DNA of 64,000 bases from Desulfolithobacter dissulfuricans (GTDB lineage: Bacteria > Desulfobacterota > Desulfobulbia > Desulfobulbales > Desulfobulbaceae). Both the position numbers and the translations under genes were made by a program. The notes beneath the pieces are model-generated. The model was given only the letters and a program-made list of their open reading frames with translations, made no database searches and was not told the origin of the DNA. The stretch spans positions 2,488,001 to 2,552,000 of the forward strand of contig NZ_AP024233.1 of assembly GCF_025998535.1 (NCBI RefSeq), in the 5' to 3' direction. This document shows positions 55,927 through 64,000 of the stretch, one piece after another. Positions within the stretch are counted from its first letter, which is position 1. Each line of letters opens with the position of its first letter.

Positions 55927-56019
55927 TTATTCCGTTTTGTGCCAGCAGGCATCTATGCAGACCTGGTTCCTCTCTTCGTCGGAACCGATACGGATGCCGA
56001 TGCGGTCAGTCCTGTTCAT
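55927..56019 (-). CDS. Possible 30-residue small ORF overlapping the gemA end
   Basis: ATG at 56019 lies inside the last codons of the GemA-like gene and is preceded by AGAGGAAA, a fair ribosome site. It encodes a polar peptide starting 'MNRTDRIGIRIGSDEERNQV' with two Cys and a C-terminal 'ACWHKTE'. The overlap and site suggest coupling; it could also be chance. Confidence 0.3.
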   Translation of the reverse strand: MNRTDRIGIRIGSDEERNQVCIDACWHKTE

Positions 56020-56416
56020 GACTTTCCTCTGTTGCCCTGTCCTCCCGGCTGTGCTTGAGGATATTCTTCAGCGACTCGATGACCTTGCTGGCCTCCTTTT
56101 TAGTCAATGCATCGATTCTAAACTTCCTGTAATACTTGTTCAAAAAATTGCTGAAATGGCGCTCATCCCAACCAAGCTCGGCAACAAGATGCCGGATGAA
56201 CAGTTTCTGCCTGAAGGTGAGGCCATGCCGGTTGAGCCGGTAATATCCGCTCCGGGCAAAGTAGCGCATCAAACGCCTGAACCCTTTCTCGTCCAGATCT
56301 TTTGCTGAACGTACACCGGTCTCACGCTCCAGGATATCCCGGTACTCGTCATCGGACAGACCGAGCTCCCGCTTGACAATATGAATTACGGCAAGCTTTT
56401 TTCTATCCAGTGCCAT
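56006..56416 (-). CDS. GemA/Gp16-like (DUF1018) protein
   Basis: A 136-residue helical protein: 'KLAVIHIVKRELGLSDDEYR' and 'DILERETGVRSAKDLDEKGF' match the DUF1018 family named for Mu GemA, a regulator that alters host supercoiling. 'LTFRQKLFIRHLVAELGWDE' follows as usual. No other phage gene is near, so it is either a phage remnant or a family used by the host. AGGAG precedes ATG 56416. Confidence 0.78.
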   Translation of the reverse strand: MALDRKKLAVIHIVKRELGLSDDEYRDILERETGVRSAKDLDEKGFRRLMRYFARSGYYRLNRHGLTFRQKLFIRHLVAELGWDERHFSNFLNKYYRKFRIDALTKKEASKVIESLKNILKHSREDRATEESHEQD

Positions 56417-56455
56417 AACTGTGGCTCCTGTTCTCTTCGTATGGCAAACCGCAGA

Positions 56456-56965
56456 TCAGTCCCTTTTCCTGCATTTTTTCATAATTTCCCGCATAAAAAC
56501 GGGCAGGTCCCCCGGCACCCTGGAGGTGATCAGGTTGCCGTCCACCACCACCGCCTGATCTTTATAGTCGGCCCCTCCACTTTTCAGCTCTTCCGCCATC
56601 CCCCTGTAGCAAGTGACACGCCGTCCGGCAAGCACTCCGGCCGAGACAAGTATCTGGGGTCCATGGCAGATGGCGGCAACAGTCTTGTTCTCTGAGAAAA
56701 AATGACGGACAAGGGCAAGCAGTCTCTCATTTTCTCTCAGTTTTGCCGGGGCCTTGCCGCCGGGCAGGATGAGCAGGTCATAGGAAGACGGATCAATCTC
56801 GTCCAGGGATTTTTTTGCAGTGACTTTATACCCATGTTTGCCGGTGATGGTCCCAGCCCTGATGGAGGCGATATCGACATCAATATTTTCCTCAAGAAGT
56901 CGGTACCAGGGCACCAGCAGTTCGGTATCTTCAAACATGTCTCCACTGATGATGAGTACTTTCAT
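56456..56965 (-). CDS. DJ-1/PfpI family protein
   Basis: A 169-residue flavodoxin-like protein. 'KVLIISGDMFEDTELLVPWY' with the conserved Glu, 'YDLLILPGGKAPAKLRENE' and the nucleophile elbow 'AAICHGPQIL' with Cys100. Family members include glyoxalases, deglycases and proteases of the PfpI type. 'RGMAEELKSGGADYKDQAVV' and 'VDGNLITSRVPGDLPVFMRE' are like YhbO. ATG 56965 has GGAGCAAGGG before it. Confidence 0.88.
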   Translation of the reverse strand: MKVLIISGDMFEDTELLVPWYRLLEENIDVDIASIRAGTITGKHGYKVTAKKSLDEIDPSSYDLLILPGGKAPAKLRENERLLALVRHFFSENKTVAAICHGPQILVSAGVLAGRRVTCYRGMAEELKSGGADYKDQAVVVDGNLITSRVPGDLPVFMREIMKKCRKRD

Positions 56966-57109
56966 GGTCCCTTGCTCCAGTACTTTTTTCTGAATTGAGC
57001 GAATGTAACCCGTCCCATCTCCTGCCTGCTCCATGGCCCCACTGTCGATGTCTTTTGGACAGAGCCTGATCGTTTTTTTCAGTATTGATGATCCATTGCC
57101 TTCAGCGGT

Positions 57110-57883
57110 TCACCCGGGGTCTTTCTCTTTCCCTGGTAATGGTCTGTGAAACACGGCCTTGATTGTCTCAATGGGCAGGGGAAAGACAATGGTTGTCGCA
57201 TTCTCATTGGAGATATCACTCAGGGTCTGCAGGTACCTGAGCTGCAGGGCCTGTGGATTCTGGGCAATGACGTTTGCCGCAGCCAGGAGCTTTTCAGATG
57301 CCTGCAGTTCCCCTTCGGCATGGATGATCTTTGCCCGCCGTTCCCGCTCCGCTTCGGCCTGCTTGGCAATGGCCCGGATCATGTTTTCATTGAGATCCAC
57401 ATGCTTCATCTCGACGTTGGTCACCTTGATCCCCCATGCGTCCGACTGTTTGTCGATTATCTGCTGGAGATCGGCATTCATTTTTTCCCTTTCCGATAGC
57501 ATCTCGTCGAGCTCATGCTGGCCCAGCACCGAGCGCAGAGTGGTCTGGGCAAGCTGACTGGTGGCATTGTAATAATCCTCCACCTGGATAATTGCCTTTT
57601 CCGGATCGACCACCCGAAAATAGAGGACCGCATTGACCCGAACTGTAACATTATCCCGGGAGATCACATCCTGGCTTGGCACATCCATGGTGATCACCCG
57701 CAGATCCACCCGCCGCATCTGCTGGATCCCAGGGATAACCAATCTCAACCCCGGCTTTTTCACCGTCTGAAAACGGCCAAGGAAAAAGACCACCAGCCGT
57801 TGATATTCTACGACAATCTTCAACGAAAGGGCTATCAAGGCAAAGACCAGGGCGATTGGAAAGGCTACGTATGCAATTGTCAT
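57110..57883 (-). CDS. Slipin (stomatin/SPFH domain protein)
   Basis: A 257-residue membrane-associated scaffold: one N-terminal membrane segment, then the SPFH domain ('[20 protein letters not shown]', '[20 protein letters not shown]', '[11 protein letters not shown]') and a coiled coil ('[20 protein letters not shown]'). Slipins are partnered by NfeD proteases that cleave them. It starts one base after the NfeD stop, with its ribosome site (AAGGAGG) inside the end of nfeD. Confidence 0.93.
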   Translation of the reverse strand: MTIAYVAFPIALVFALIALSLKIVVEYQRLVVFFLGRFQTVKKPGLRLVIPGIQQMRRVDLRVITMDVPSQDVISRDNVTVRVNAVLYFRVVDPEKAIIQVEDYYNATSQLAQTTLRSVLGQHELDEMLSEREKMNADLQQIIDKQSDAWGIKVTNVEMKHVDLNENMIRAIAKQAEAERERRAKIIHAEGELQASEKLLAAANVIAQNPQALQLRYLQTLSDISNENATTIVFPLPIETIKAVFHRPLPGKEKDPG

Positions 57884-57884
57884 A

Positions 57885-59333
57885 TCACTCCACCTCCTTT
57901 AAAGGTTCCACGGATAGTTGCAGGCCTTCCTGAGCGAGGATCCTGACCTTTTCTCCCTTTTTCATGGGAGTCGTACTGCGAGCCTGCCAGGATTCACCAA
58001 GGACCCAGACCCGTCCATTTTCTGTAAAATCGTCCATAACCACACCAACCGCATCGAGCATTCGCTCCTCGCCGGTTGTCACCCTCCTGCTTCGCATGGT
58101 CAGCAGCTTGCCCATAAGCCAGAGGATGCAGCCAAAAGAGACCAGGGCAGTGCCTCCGATCAGCAGCAGAGAAATCTGCTGTCCCTTTTCATCCATCAGA
58201 ATGACAGAACCAAAGACAAAGGCGGTCAGACCGCCTATACCCAGGACGCCGAAGCTTGGAGTAAGGGCCTCACCAACCATAAAGGAAAGGCCAAGAAGGA
58301 CGAGAGCAAATCCGGCGTAATTGACCGGGAGTACCTGGAAGGCATACAGGGCCAGGAGCAGTGCGGACCCTCCCACAACCCCGGGCAGGATATATCCCGG
58401 GTTGGCCAGCTCGAAAATGAGACCATAAATACCAAGAAGCATGAGGATATAGGCGATATTGGGATCGCCAATTACCATCAGCAGCCTGGTTCGCCAGTCT
58501 TTCTCTACATGAACAAGACGGAGATTGCCTGTATCCAACAGTTGACGGCCTGACTCCAGTACCACCTCCCGGCCATTGAGCTGGGCGAGCAGGTCTGCAA
58601 CACTTTCTGCCATCAGGTCAATAACCCCCAGGCGCAAGGCTTCTTCCGCGCTTATACTCACCGCCTCCCTGACCGCTCTGGCAGCCCACTCCCTGTTCCT
58701 GCCGTGTCTTTCCGCAAGAGATGTGATATAGGCCTCGGCGTCATTCACTATCTTCTGGTCAAGGGTAGTTCCCTGCGTTTTCTGATTCTTCTCCCCTTCC
58801 GTGTCATCCCGAGGCCCGCGTTCTTTCTCCATACCCGGCAGGGTGATGATACGCACCGGGGTCGCGGCACCAAGATTTGTGGCCGGGGCCATGGCCGCCA
58901 CATGGCTTGCATACAGAATATAGGTACCGGCACTGGCCGCCCGTGCGCCGGCCGGGGCGACATACGTCACCACCGGCACCGGGGAGGCCAGGATATTCTT
59001 GATGATTTCCCGCATGGCAAGGTCAAGTCCGCCCGGGGTGTCAAGCTGAAGGATAAAGAGCCGGGCCCTGGCACTTGCGGCCTTTTCAAGGCCACGTCCC
59101 ACAAAATCGCTGACACCGGGACCGATGGCTCCCTTGACTTCAAGAACAAAGGCGGTTGGCTCACTCTCTGCGCTCCATCCGCTTGTTACAGGATACTGGG
59201 CAAAGAGAGCCATGGTGAGCAAGGCGGGAAAGAAAACAGCTCTCAGGGCATGTTTTAAACGCGCGGCTGAAAAGATAATCAGCAACTGAGCTGTGGTGAA
59301 ATAATGTCTCATCATGGGAGGCCTGTGTTTCAT
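57885..59333 (-). CDS. NfeD-family membrane serine protease
   Basis: A 482-residue protein with a ClpP-like protease domain (about 60-270): '[20 protein letters not shown]', the Ser nucleophile at about 134 in '[15 protein letters not shown]', and 'NLGAATPV'. Four or five membrane helices follow and a soluble OB fold ends it ('[20 protein letters not shown]'). The family cleaves the C-terminal tail of stomatin-like partners; the slipin gene is next. A hydrophobic leader near residue 30-45 serves as signal. Start between 59333 and 59315 is uncertain. Confidence 0.9.
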   Translation of the reverse strand: MKHRPPMMRHYFTTAQLLIIFSAARLKHALRAVFFPALLTMALFAQYPVTSGWSAESEPTAFVLEVKGAIGPGVSDFVGRGLEKAASARARLFILQLDTPGGLDLAMREIIKNILASPVPVVTYVAPAGARAASAGTYILYASHVAAMAPATNLGAATPVRIITLPGMEKERGPRDDTEGEKNQKTQGTTLDQKIVNDAEAYITSLAERHGRNREWAARAVREAVSISAEEALRLGVIDLMAESVADLLAQLNGREVVLESGRQLLDTGNLRLVHVEKDWRTRLLMVIGDPNIAYILMLLGIYGLIFELANPGYILPGVVGGSALLLALYAFQVLPVNYAGFALVLLGLSFMVGEALTPSFGVLGIGGLTAFVFGSVILMDEKGQQISLLLIGGTALVSFGCILWLMGKLLTMRSRRVTTGEERMLDAVGVVMDDFTENGRVWVLGESWQARSTTPMKKGEKVRILAQEGLQLSVEPLKEVE

Positions 59334-59374
59334 TTATGATTGTCTTTTCATCCCTATCCCCTCTTCCCTGCTCA

Positions 59375-60640
59375 TCAGCCCAGGAGACGGACCAGAAAAA
59401 GGCTCAACAGGGGAAAATAGGTGATAATGACCAGGGTGAGCATCAACAGGGCAAGGAAGGGCATGGTTGCGCTGTAGAGCTGAATCACCGGCCGTTCAAA
59501 GCGGTAGCTGGCCAGAAAGAGGTTGAGTCCCACCGGCGGCGTACAGTAGCCGATCTGCAGGTTGGTCAGGAAGATTATGCCAAGGTGGATCAGGTCGACA
59601 TCGTAGCCCCTGGCAATGGGGACAATGAGCGGGACCACCAGCACCAGGGCGGAAAAGATATCCAGCATCGAGCCGACAACCAGCAGGAAGATGTTCAGCA
59701 GCAGAAGAAAGGTGTACTTGCTGGATATATACTGGCGGATAAGTTCAAACAGCCGCATGGGCACCTCCTGGTCCACCAGGAAGTTGGTCGCGGCCATGGA
59801 TGCGGCGAGGATCACCAGGATACCGCCAAAGAGCATCATGGACTTTACCATGAGCCGAGGCAGTTGCTGCAGGTCGATATCCCGGTACAGAAAGACCTCG
59901 ACCACCAGCACATAGAGGGCGGTTATAGCTGCCGCCTCTCCGGCCACCAGGAAACCACCGTAAATTCCTCCAAGAACAATAACAGGCAGGGGCAGTTCCC
60001 AGGCAGCCTCTTTCAGGCCGGCGAGTATTGCCAGGCCGGTTATCCGTTTCTGCTGCTCCCTCTTGCGAGGGTTCTTGTACATGGAGTAGGCCACCAGCAG
60101 GGTGAGCATAAAGATCCCCGGCACGATACCGGCCAGAAACAGGTGGTCGATCCGGGTCTCGGCAATGACGCCGTACAGGATCAGCGGCAGACTGGGCGGG
60201 AACAGCAGACCGAGACTGCCGGACGAGGTAATCAGGCCCAGAGAAAATTTTTCCGAGTACCGGTCCCTGATAAGTGCTGGAAACAGCAGACCGCCCAGGG
60301 CAAAGATGGTCACCCCTGAGGCGCCGGTGAAGGCGGTAAAGACCGCGCAGACCAGCAGCGAGACAACGGCCAGCCCGCCGGGCAGCCATCCCAGCAGAAG
60401 GTGGGACAGCCTGAGCAGACGTTTGGGCGTGCCGCTTTCGGACAGGATGGTACCGGCAAAGATAAACAGGGGCAGGGCAAGTAAAAGTGGAGTATCCGCC
60501 AGGCGTGACATCTCAATGATCACCACCGAGATGTCGATATCCACACTGGAAAACGAGAGCAGGGCCACACCTGCTATCACAATAAATAACGGACTGCCCA
60601 GCAGAGCCAGAACCAGAGTGAGCAGCTTGAGACCGTTCAC
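59375..60640 (-). CDS. dctM: TRAP transporter large permease (DctM)
   Basis: A 421-residue membrane subunit with about 12 helices that couples sodium entry to solute uptake: 'LALPLFIFAGTILSESGTPK', 'FTGASGVTIFALGGLLFP', 'ITSSGSLGLLFPPSLPLILY' and 'QIGYCTPPVGLNLFLASY' are DctM signatures. It overlaps the small permease by 4 bases. Together with DctQ, DctP and the TatT gene it forms a whole transporter. Confidence 0.93.
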   Translation of the reverse strand: MNGLKLLTLVLALLGSPLFIVIAGVALLSFSSVDIDISVVIIEMSRLADTPLLLALPLFIFAGTILSESGTPKRLLRLSHLLLGWLPGGLAVVSLLVCAVFTAFTGASGVTIFALGGLLFPALIRDRYSEKFSLGLITSSGSLGLLFPPSLPLILYGVIAETRIDHLFLAGIVPGIFMLTLLVAYSMYKNPRKREQQKRITGLAILAGLKEAAWELPLPVIVLGGIYGGFLVAGEAAAITALYVLVVEVFLYRDIDLQQLPRLMVKSMMLFGGILVILAASMAATNFLVDQEVPMRLFELIRQYISSKYTFLLLLNIFLLVVGSMLDIFSALVLVVPLIVPIARGYDVDLIHLGIIFLTNLQIGYCTPPVGLNLFLASYRFERPVIQLYSATMPFLALLMLTLVIITYFPLLSLFLVRLLG

Positions 60641-61164
60641 GGTCCACTTCCTGCTTCGTTGCCCCGGGAGGATTGGGAGGCAAGTAGCCGGATATCAGCT
60701 GCAATTGCCAGGAGAAAGTGTATGGTGATCAGCCCAAAGGCCGTGGGGAAAATCAGGTTCCAGATCCAGGAGGGGACGGTCAGCAGGGGGTAGCTGCCAA
60801 AGAGCACCTCGTTGCGGACAAAGATGACCGCCGCCCAGGTAAGGACTGCGGCGACAAGGGAGGAAAAGAGGTCAATAACCAGCCCTATCCATGGTTTTAC
60901 CTGCTCCGGCGCCAGGTAGCCAACCACATCAATGGCAATATGCTTTTTTTCCCTGGTTGCCACCACTGCACCGAGCATGCCGCACCACAGGACGAGGTAA
61001 CGCAGCAGCGGGTCGGCCCAGAGCAGACCGCTTGAAAAGAATGTGCGCAGGCCGATCTGCAGGCAGGCAAGCACGATCATCGCCACAAGCAGCAGGCAGA
61101 GCAGGCCGTCTATCAGCCGCTTTTCAAAGGTCAAAATCTGACGGGCAACCTGTCTGTGGCTCAT
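60637..61164 (-). CDS. dctQ: TRAP transporter small permease (DctQ)
   Basis: A 175-residue protein with four membrane helices; 'WADPLLRYLVLWCGMLGAVV' and 'ATREKKHIAIDVVGYL' are the family core. It pairs with DctM. Its end overlaps dctM by 4 bases. No fusion of the two permeases is seen. Confidence 0.9.
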   Translation of the reverse strand: MSHRQVARQILTFEKRLIDGLLCLLLVAMIVLACLQIGLRTFFSSGLLWADPLLRYLVLWCGMLGAVVATREKKHIAIDVVGYLAPEQVKPWIGLVIDLFSSLVAAVLTWAAVIFVRNEVLFGSYPLLTVPSWIWNLIFPTAFGLITIHFLLAIAADIRLLASQSSRGNEAGSGP

Positions 61165-61213
61165 GGGATACTTCCGGCTCAGTTTATGAGGTCTTGTGGT
61201 ATCCTGCTTCCCT

Positions 61214-62242
61214 CTATTTTCTCTTATAGGCCTGGTTCCTGTAGTCGTCCAGCAGTTTCATGGTTGTCTTATAGATTTGCGGACTGAAGGCTGTGCCCTG
61301 CACCCGCTGTACCGTTTCTTCGCGCATATTGCGCAGATCTTCAACATCTCCCGGATCAGGAAGGACCATGGAGATCCCGTTATCCTGTAACACCTGCCTG
61401 GAGTCGCTGTTGCTTTTTCTGGTATCGGTGATGAGCAGGCTGAAATGCTTTCTAGCTGTTTCCTTGATCATCGACCGATAGGATTCAGGCAGCCTGGCAA
61501 ATCTTTTACGATCCAGCAACAGGCAACCATAGGCGTAGGCAAAGGGAATGTCCGAGATATATTTTGTTTTGGTGAACCACTGCAGGACAATGGCGCCGTA
61601 CAGGGAATTAAAGACCGTTTCCACCATGCCGGTCTGCAGGGAGGTGAGCACATCGGGAATGCCCAGGGGCAGCGGAGTGATACCCAGGGTTTCAAGATAG
61701 GCTATACTGACGGGATCACCTTCCGGGGCCCATATCTTGCTCTTTTTCAGCTCGCTCAGAGTGGATACCGGCGAAATGGACATGGAGTAGACAAACCCCA
61801 CCTCGGTCATGGCAATGAGTTCCAGGCCCTTCGCGGCAAAGGCCTTGCTGAAAAAGGGCCAAAGCCCCTCCATCACATGATCGACCTCCTCGTAGGAACG
61901 AAAGAGAAAGGGAATACCCATGACTCGGAAATCCGGCACCACGGTGCCGATGCCGGTCATGGTAAAGCCGCCGCCATGCAGCTGGCCTATCCGCATTTTA
62001 CGGTACATGGCCCGGTCATCTCCCATGATACCGCCAGGGTATACCTTGAACCCCACCTCACCGTTACTCTTCTCCTCGACCTCTGCAGCGAAATCGTGAA
62101 ACCGCTTGGTCCAGATACTGCCTTCCGGAGCAATGGTCGCCACCTTGAACAGATATTTGGTTCTGGCCTGCGCCTGGCTGCAGATAAGCAGAGCACAGAA
62201 CAGAAAGGCCAGCAGTTGGAAATTTCGCTTACAGCAATACAC
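61214..62242 (-). CDS. dctP: TRAP transporter solute-binding protein (DctP)
   Basis: A 342-residue periplasmic protein: signal peptide 1-26 (after AQA), then 'FKVATIAPEGSIWTKRFHDF', 'FKVYPGGIMGDDRAMYRKMR', 'VMGIPFLFRSYEEVDHVMEG' and 'VLTSLQTGMVETVFNSLYGA'. These place it in the DctP family associated with TatT. The ligand is not predictable. AGGAGG precedes the ATG. Confidence 0.93.
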   Translation of the reverse strand: MYCCKRNFQLLAFLFCALLICSQAQARTKYLFKVATIAPEGSIWTKRFHDFAAEVEEKSNGEVGFKVYPGGIMGDDRAMYRKMRIGQLHGGGFTMTGIGTVVPDFRVMGIPFLFRSYEEVDHVMEGLWPFFSKAFAAKGLELIAMTEVGFVYSMSISPVSTLSELKKSKIWAPEGDPVSIAYLETLGITPLPLGIPDVLTSLQTGMVETVFNSLYGAIVLQWFTKTKYISDIPFAYAYGCLLLDRKRFARLPESYRSMIKETARKHFSLLITDTRKSNSDSRQVLQDNGISMVLPDPGDVEDLRNMREETVQRVQGTAFSPQIYKTTMKLLDDYRNQAYKRK

Positions 62243-62251
62243 GGTTCCCTC

Positions 62252-63109
62252 CTAAAAAAACTGGTCTGTCTGGTCGAGCAGCCTGGCTGCATTCCGTTTG
62301 GCCACCTGATTGGCAAGGGCAATATCCGGCTGGCTTTCCAGGGGAAAGTCAAGTACCTCCTGCAGCAAATCGACAAAAAGCTCACGGTCAAAGGCCATCC
62401 GGGCGTAGGTTTGGGCATAGAGAACAAGGGCCGGAAGAAACTGCCTGTTGCTGATGGCAAGGGCCTGTTCAAAATGGCGGCGGCTTGCCTCGGGTTTTCC
62501 CCCGAGAAGCGGCGGTTTGGAACCATAATATGCGCCAAGAAAGAGATGGGCAGCGCCGTAGTAGCAGGTCTCGTCCAGTTCAAGAACCCGCAGCATGATC
62601 TGCTCCACCCGGACCAGCTGCGCCAGGGATTCCGGTGACCCTTCCTGATGGCGAATCCATGTCGCCCAGCCGTTACCGGCCCAGAACAGCAGGTCTACGT
62701 CACCCCTGTCCAGATCGGTCAGGGTCTGCTGCAGGTCGGATAAGGGCAGAGTGCAGACTCTCTGAAGATCATCACTGTTCCACAGCAGAGACAGGCCGTA
62801 CAACCTGGCCTTGATGCTTACCGTGGCTGCCCGGTCCGGTTTGCTGCAGGCATCAAGGGCGGCGGCATAACCGGTAAAGGCCTGGGTGGCTGTTATCAGC
62901 AGTTTTTTGTCATTGGGGGCGGATGCGACCATGCTGTCAATCATCAGCAGGAAGGCGGGCGTTCCCTCACAGACAAGGTCAATATCCGTCTGGCGCTGCA
63001 GGTTGGCCACTGTCGGACGCATGAGCGAACCGATCACCATCCTGGCGCAGCCGCTCAGGATGGGAAAAAGAGCGAGAAGAACGATTATCCGTAAATATCG
63101 AATTATCAT
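62252..63109 (-). CDS. TatT-family TRAP-associated lipoprotein
   Basis: A 285-residue helical-repeat lipoprotein: lipobox 'LSGC' with Cys at about 22, then TPR-like helices with 'TATQAFTGYAAALDACSKPD' and 'CYYGAAHLFLGAYYGSKPPL' and 'LGGKPEASRRHFEQAL'. It matches TatT (Tp0956 of Treponema), which binds the DctP protein and perhaps carries hydrophobic ligands. ATG 63109 is chosen to keep the lipobox. It is the first gene of the TRAP cluster, 10 bases before dctP. Confidence 0.85.
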   Translation of the reverse strand: MIIRYLRIIVLLALFPILSGCARMVIGSLMRPTVANLQRQTDIDLVCEGTPAFLLMIDSMVASAPNDKKLLITATQAFTGYAAALDACSKPDRAATVSIKARLYGLSLLWNSDDLQRVCTLPLSDLQQTLTDLDRGDVDLLFWAGNGWATWIRHQEGSPESLAQLVRVEQIMLRVLELDETCYYGAAHLFLGAYYGSKPPLLGGKPEASRRHFEQALAISNRQFLPALVLYAQTYARMAFDRELFVDLLQEVLDFPLESQPDIALANQVAKRNAARLLDQTDQFF

Positions 63110-63536
63110 ATAAAATTTTATCAGCCGCAGAGCATGCTTGTCAAGATAAGTCAGCAAAAGGCCGTGAAAATGGCAACGTTATCATTAAATCATGCCCATG
63201 GAGAAACGGAACTTTCATTTATTCGGCAGTCGCAGAGTAAGGAGTTCGACAGGCAGGGAATTACTCCCTTTGATCTCAAGACCCGCTACCCAAATTCGGG
63301 AAAACCGGGAGACAACAAATCAGGAATATTAACCTTTATTCATGAGTCAGGTTAGTCTCCCCAGAACTACCTCCGATGCAGCATCACATTTTCACGGCCT
63401 TTTTCATTTCCCAAGTGGCTGGTTCGCCAGTTTCCCCCTCCACTGCCAACCATACCAGCGCCATGGCGATGCTCAAGAACAAGGCGGATATCCGGGGCAT
63501 GAAGAAGCTACCTGGTCACACAGTAAAAGTTGGTAT
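63110..63536. other. Gap between the TRAP cluster and the M28 peptidase
   Basis: About 430 bases with no supportable gene. A plus-strand frame at 63376-63606 is open but has no ribosome site and no recognisable product. Confidence 0.4.
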
Positions 63537-64000
63537 TCACTCCTGTCCAGCGAGATCCTCAATGGTGCGGGCAAGACCGGTCACCACCCGGGCCAGCCGT
63601 TCATAGTCGAGTTTTTCTGGAGTGTCCGCAGGGGTATGATAGGGGGCATAGCGATAAAAAGCGGTATCGGTGACCATGATGGCAGGATAGCCTTCCTTCC
63701 AGAAGGACGAATGATCGGACCAACCGACCCCGGTGATAAAACTGATAAAACTCGGCACCGCTATACCCTGGGATGGGAAAGAGGCATGACGACGAAATGA
63801 GCCGATGGCCCGGCGGACAAGGTGGTGTGAGCGGAGATTGCCGACAAAACCTATGAAATTTGCAGTGTCAGGATAAAAGAGGGAAAGAGGAAATGGGTAC
63901 TGCTGGCTGCCGGGCTCGTCACGATAATAGCCCATGGTCTCCAGGGAAAGCATGGCCACGATCTTTTCCTGCCGCTTACGGGTCCTGGCCGCATAGTGGC
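63537..64000 (-). CDS. M28 family metallopeptidase, 5' partial
   Basis: The C-terminal 154 residues of a zinc aminopeptidase-like protein; the frame is open to the window end, so the start is outside. 'VAMLSLETMGYY' is the M28 strand with the Glu/Asp zinc position, and 'VGWSDHSSFWKEGYPAIMVT' followed by 'HTPADTPEKLDYERLARVV' gives the final zinc His and the substrate loop. Probably cleaves N-terminal residues from peptides. Any secretion signal would be upstream. Confidence 0.82.
   Translation of the reverse strand, partial: HYAARTRKRQEKIVAMLSLETMGYYRDEPGSQQYPFPLSLFYPDTANFIGFVGNLRSHHLVRRAIGSFRRHASFPSQGIAVPSFISFITGVGWSDHSSFWKEGYPAIMVTDTAFYRYAPYHTPADTPEKLDYERLARVVTGLARTIEDLAGQE

Noticed and set aside
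63134-63355. A 73-codon plus-strand ORF after the TRAP cluster
   Set aside because: No ribosome site, no family resemblance and a composition unlike its neighbours' coding DNA.

Overview
The window reads as chromosomal DNA of a Gram-negative, GC-rich anaerobe, most likely a Desulfobacterota member near Desulfobulbales. This is inferred from gene content: RemA beside gmk in a Gram-negative, RNase Y, an octahaem HAO-type cytochrome, a DUF3786/Fe-S protein, a RACE-type ASKHA ferredoxin protein, TatT-type TRAP transport and an OmpH/Pal envelope. No rRNA or tRNA gene was recognised. The first and last genes are cut by the window edges.

1-13.8 kb is core housekeeping: an S1-domain protein, an rlmB-gmk-remA-yicC cluster, a DUF3786 Fe-S protein, and Skp/OmpH and Pal separated by an intact-looking group II intron with its reverse transcriptase. 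Glucan phosphorylase, an unknown 141-residue protein, a radical SAM protein and a tRNA dihydrouridine synthase follow. 13.8-22.9 kb holds a Fur/PerR regulator with its own promoter, an octahaem cytochrome preceded by a CRP/FNR-type palindrome, tyrS, rny (frameshifted as read), a 6S RNA candidate beside zapA/zapB, a Nudix hydrolase, an MltD-like transglycosylase and a MoaE-like protein. 23.0-29.9 kb is a tightly packed run: HDOD protein, hybrid histidine kinase, YihY membrane protein and a ParB-like protein with an unusual N-terminal domain.

29.8-44.2 kb, mostly on the minus strand, carries an aldo/keto reductase, the ASKHA protein and a complete urea uptake and hydrolysis locus, urtABCDE-ureDABCEFG, with a sigma-54-like promoter before urtA. 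urtB appears frameshifted at a homopolymer, as does rny, which points to possible assembly errors.

44.4-55.0 kb is an accessory island. It contains a PLD-helicase-DUF3427 protein with a MutT/NudG-like Nudix partner, an IS1182-like transposase remnant split by an intact IS21-family element (5-bp target duplication), a large nested inverted repeat, a methyltransferase paired with a probable phosphorothioate-sensing HNH nuclease, and a ParA-plus-ribbon-helix-helix pair. Three related composite AT-rich repeats lie at the two edges of this island and beside the ParA pair. I read it as a defence island with a partition-type maintenance module. This is the best candidate for something undescribed.

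55.2-64 kb returns to chromosomal genes: a BCAM0308-type zinc-ribbon protein, a GemA-like protein with a possible 30-residue overlapping ORF, a DJ-1/PfpI protein, an NfeD-slipin pair, a TRAP transporter with a TatT lipoprotein, and a truncated M28 peptidase.
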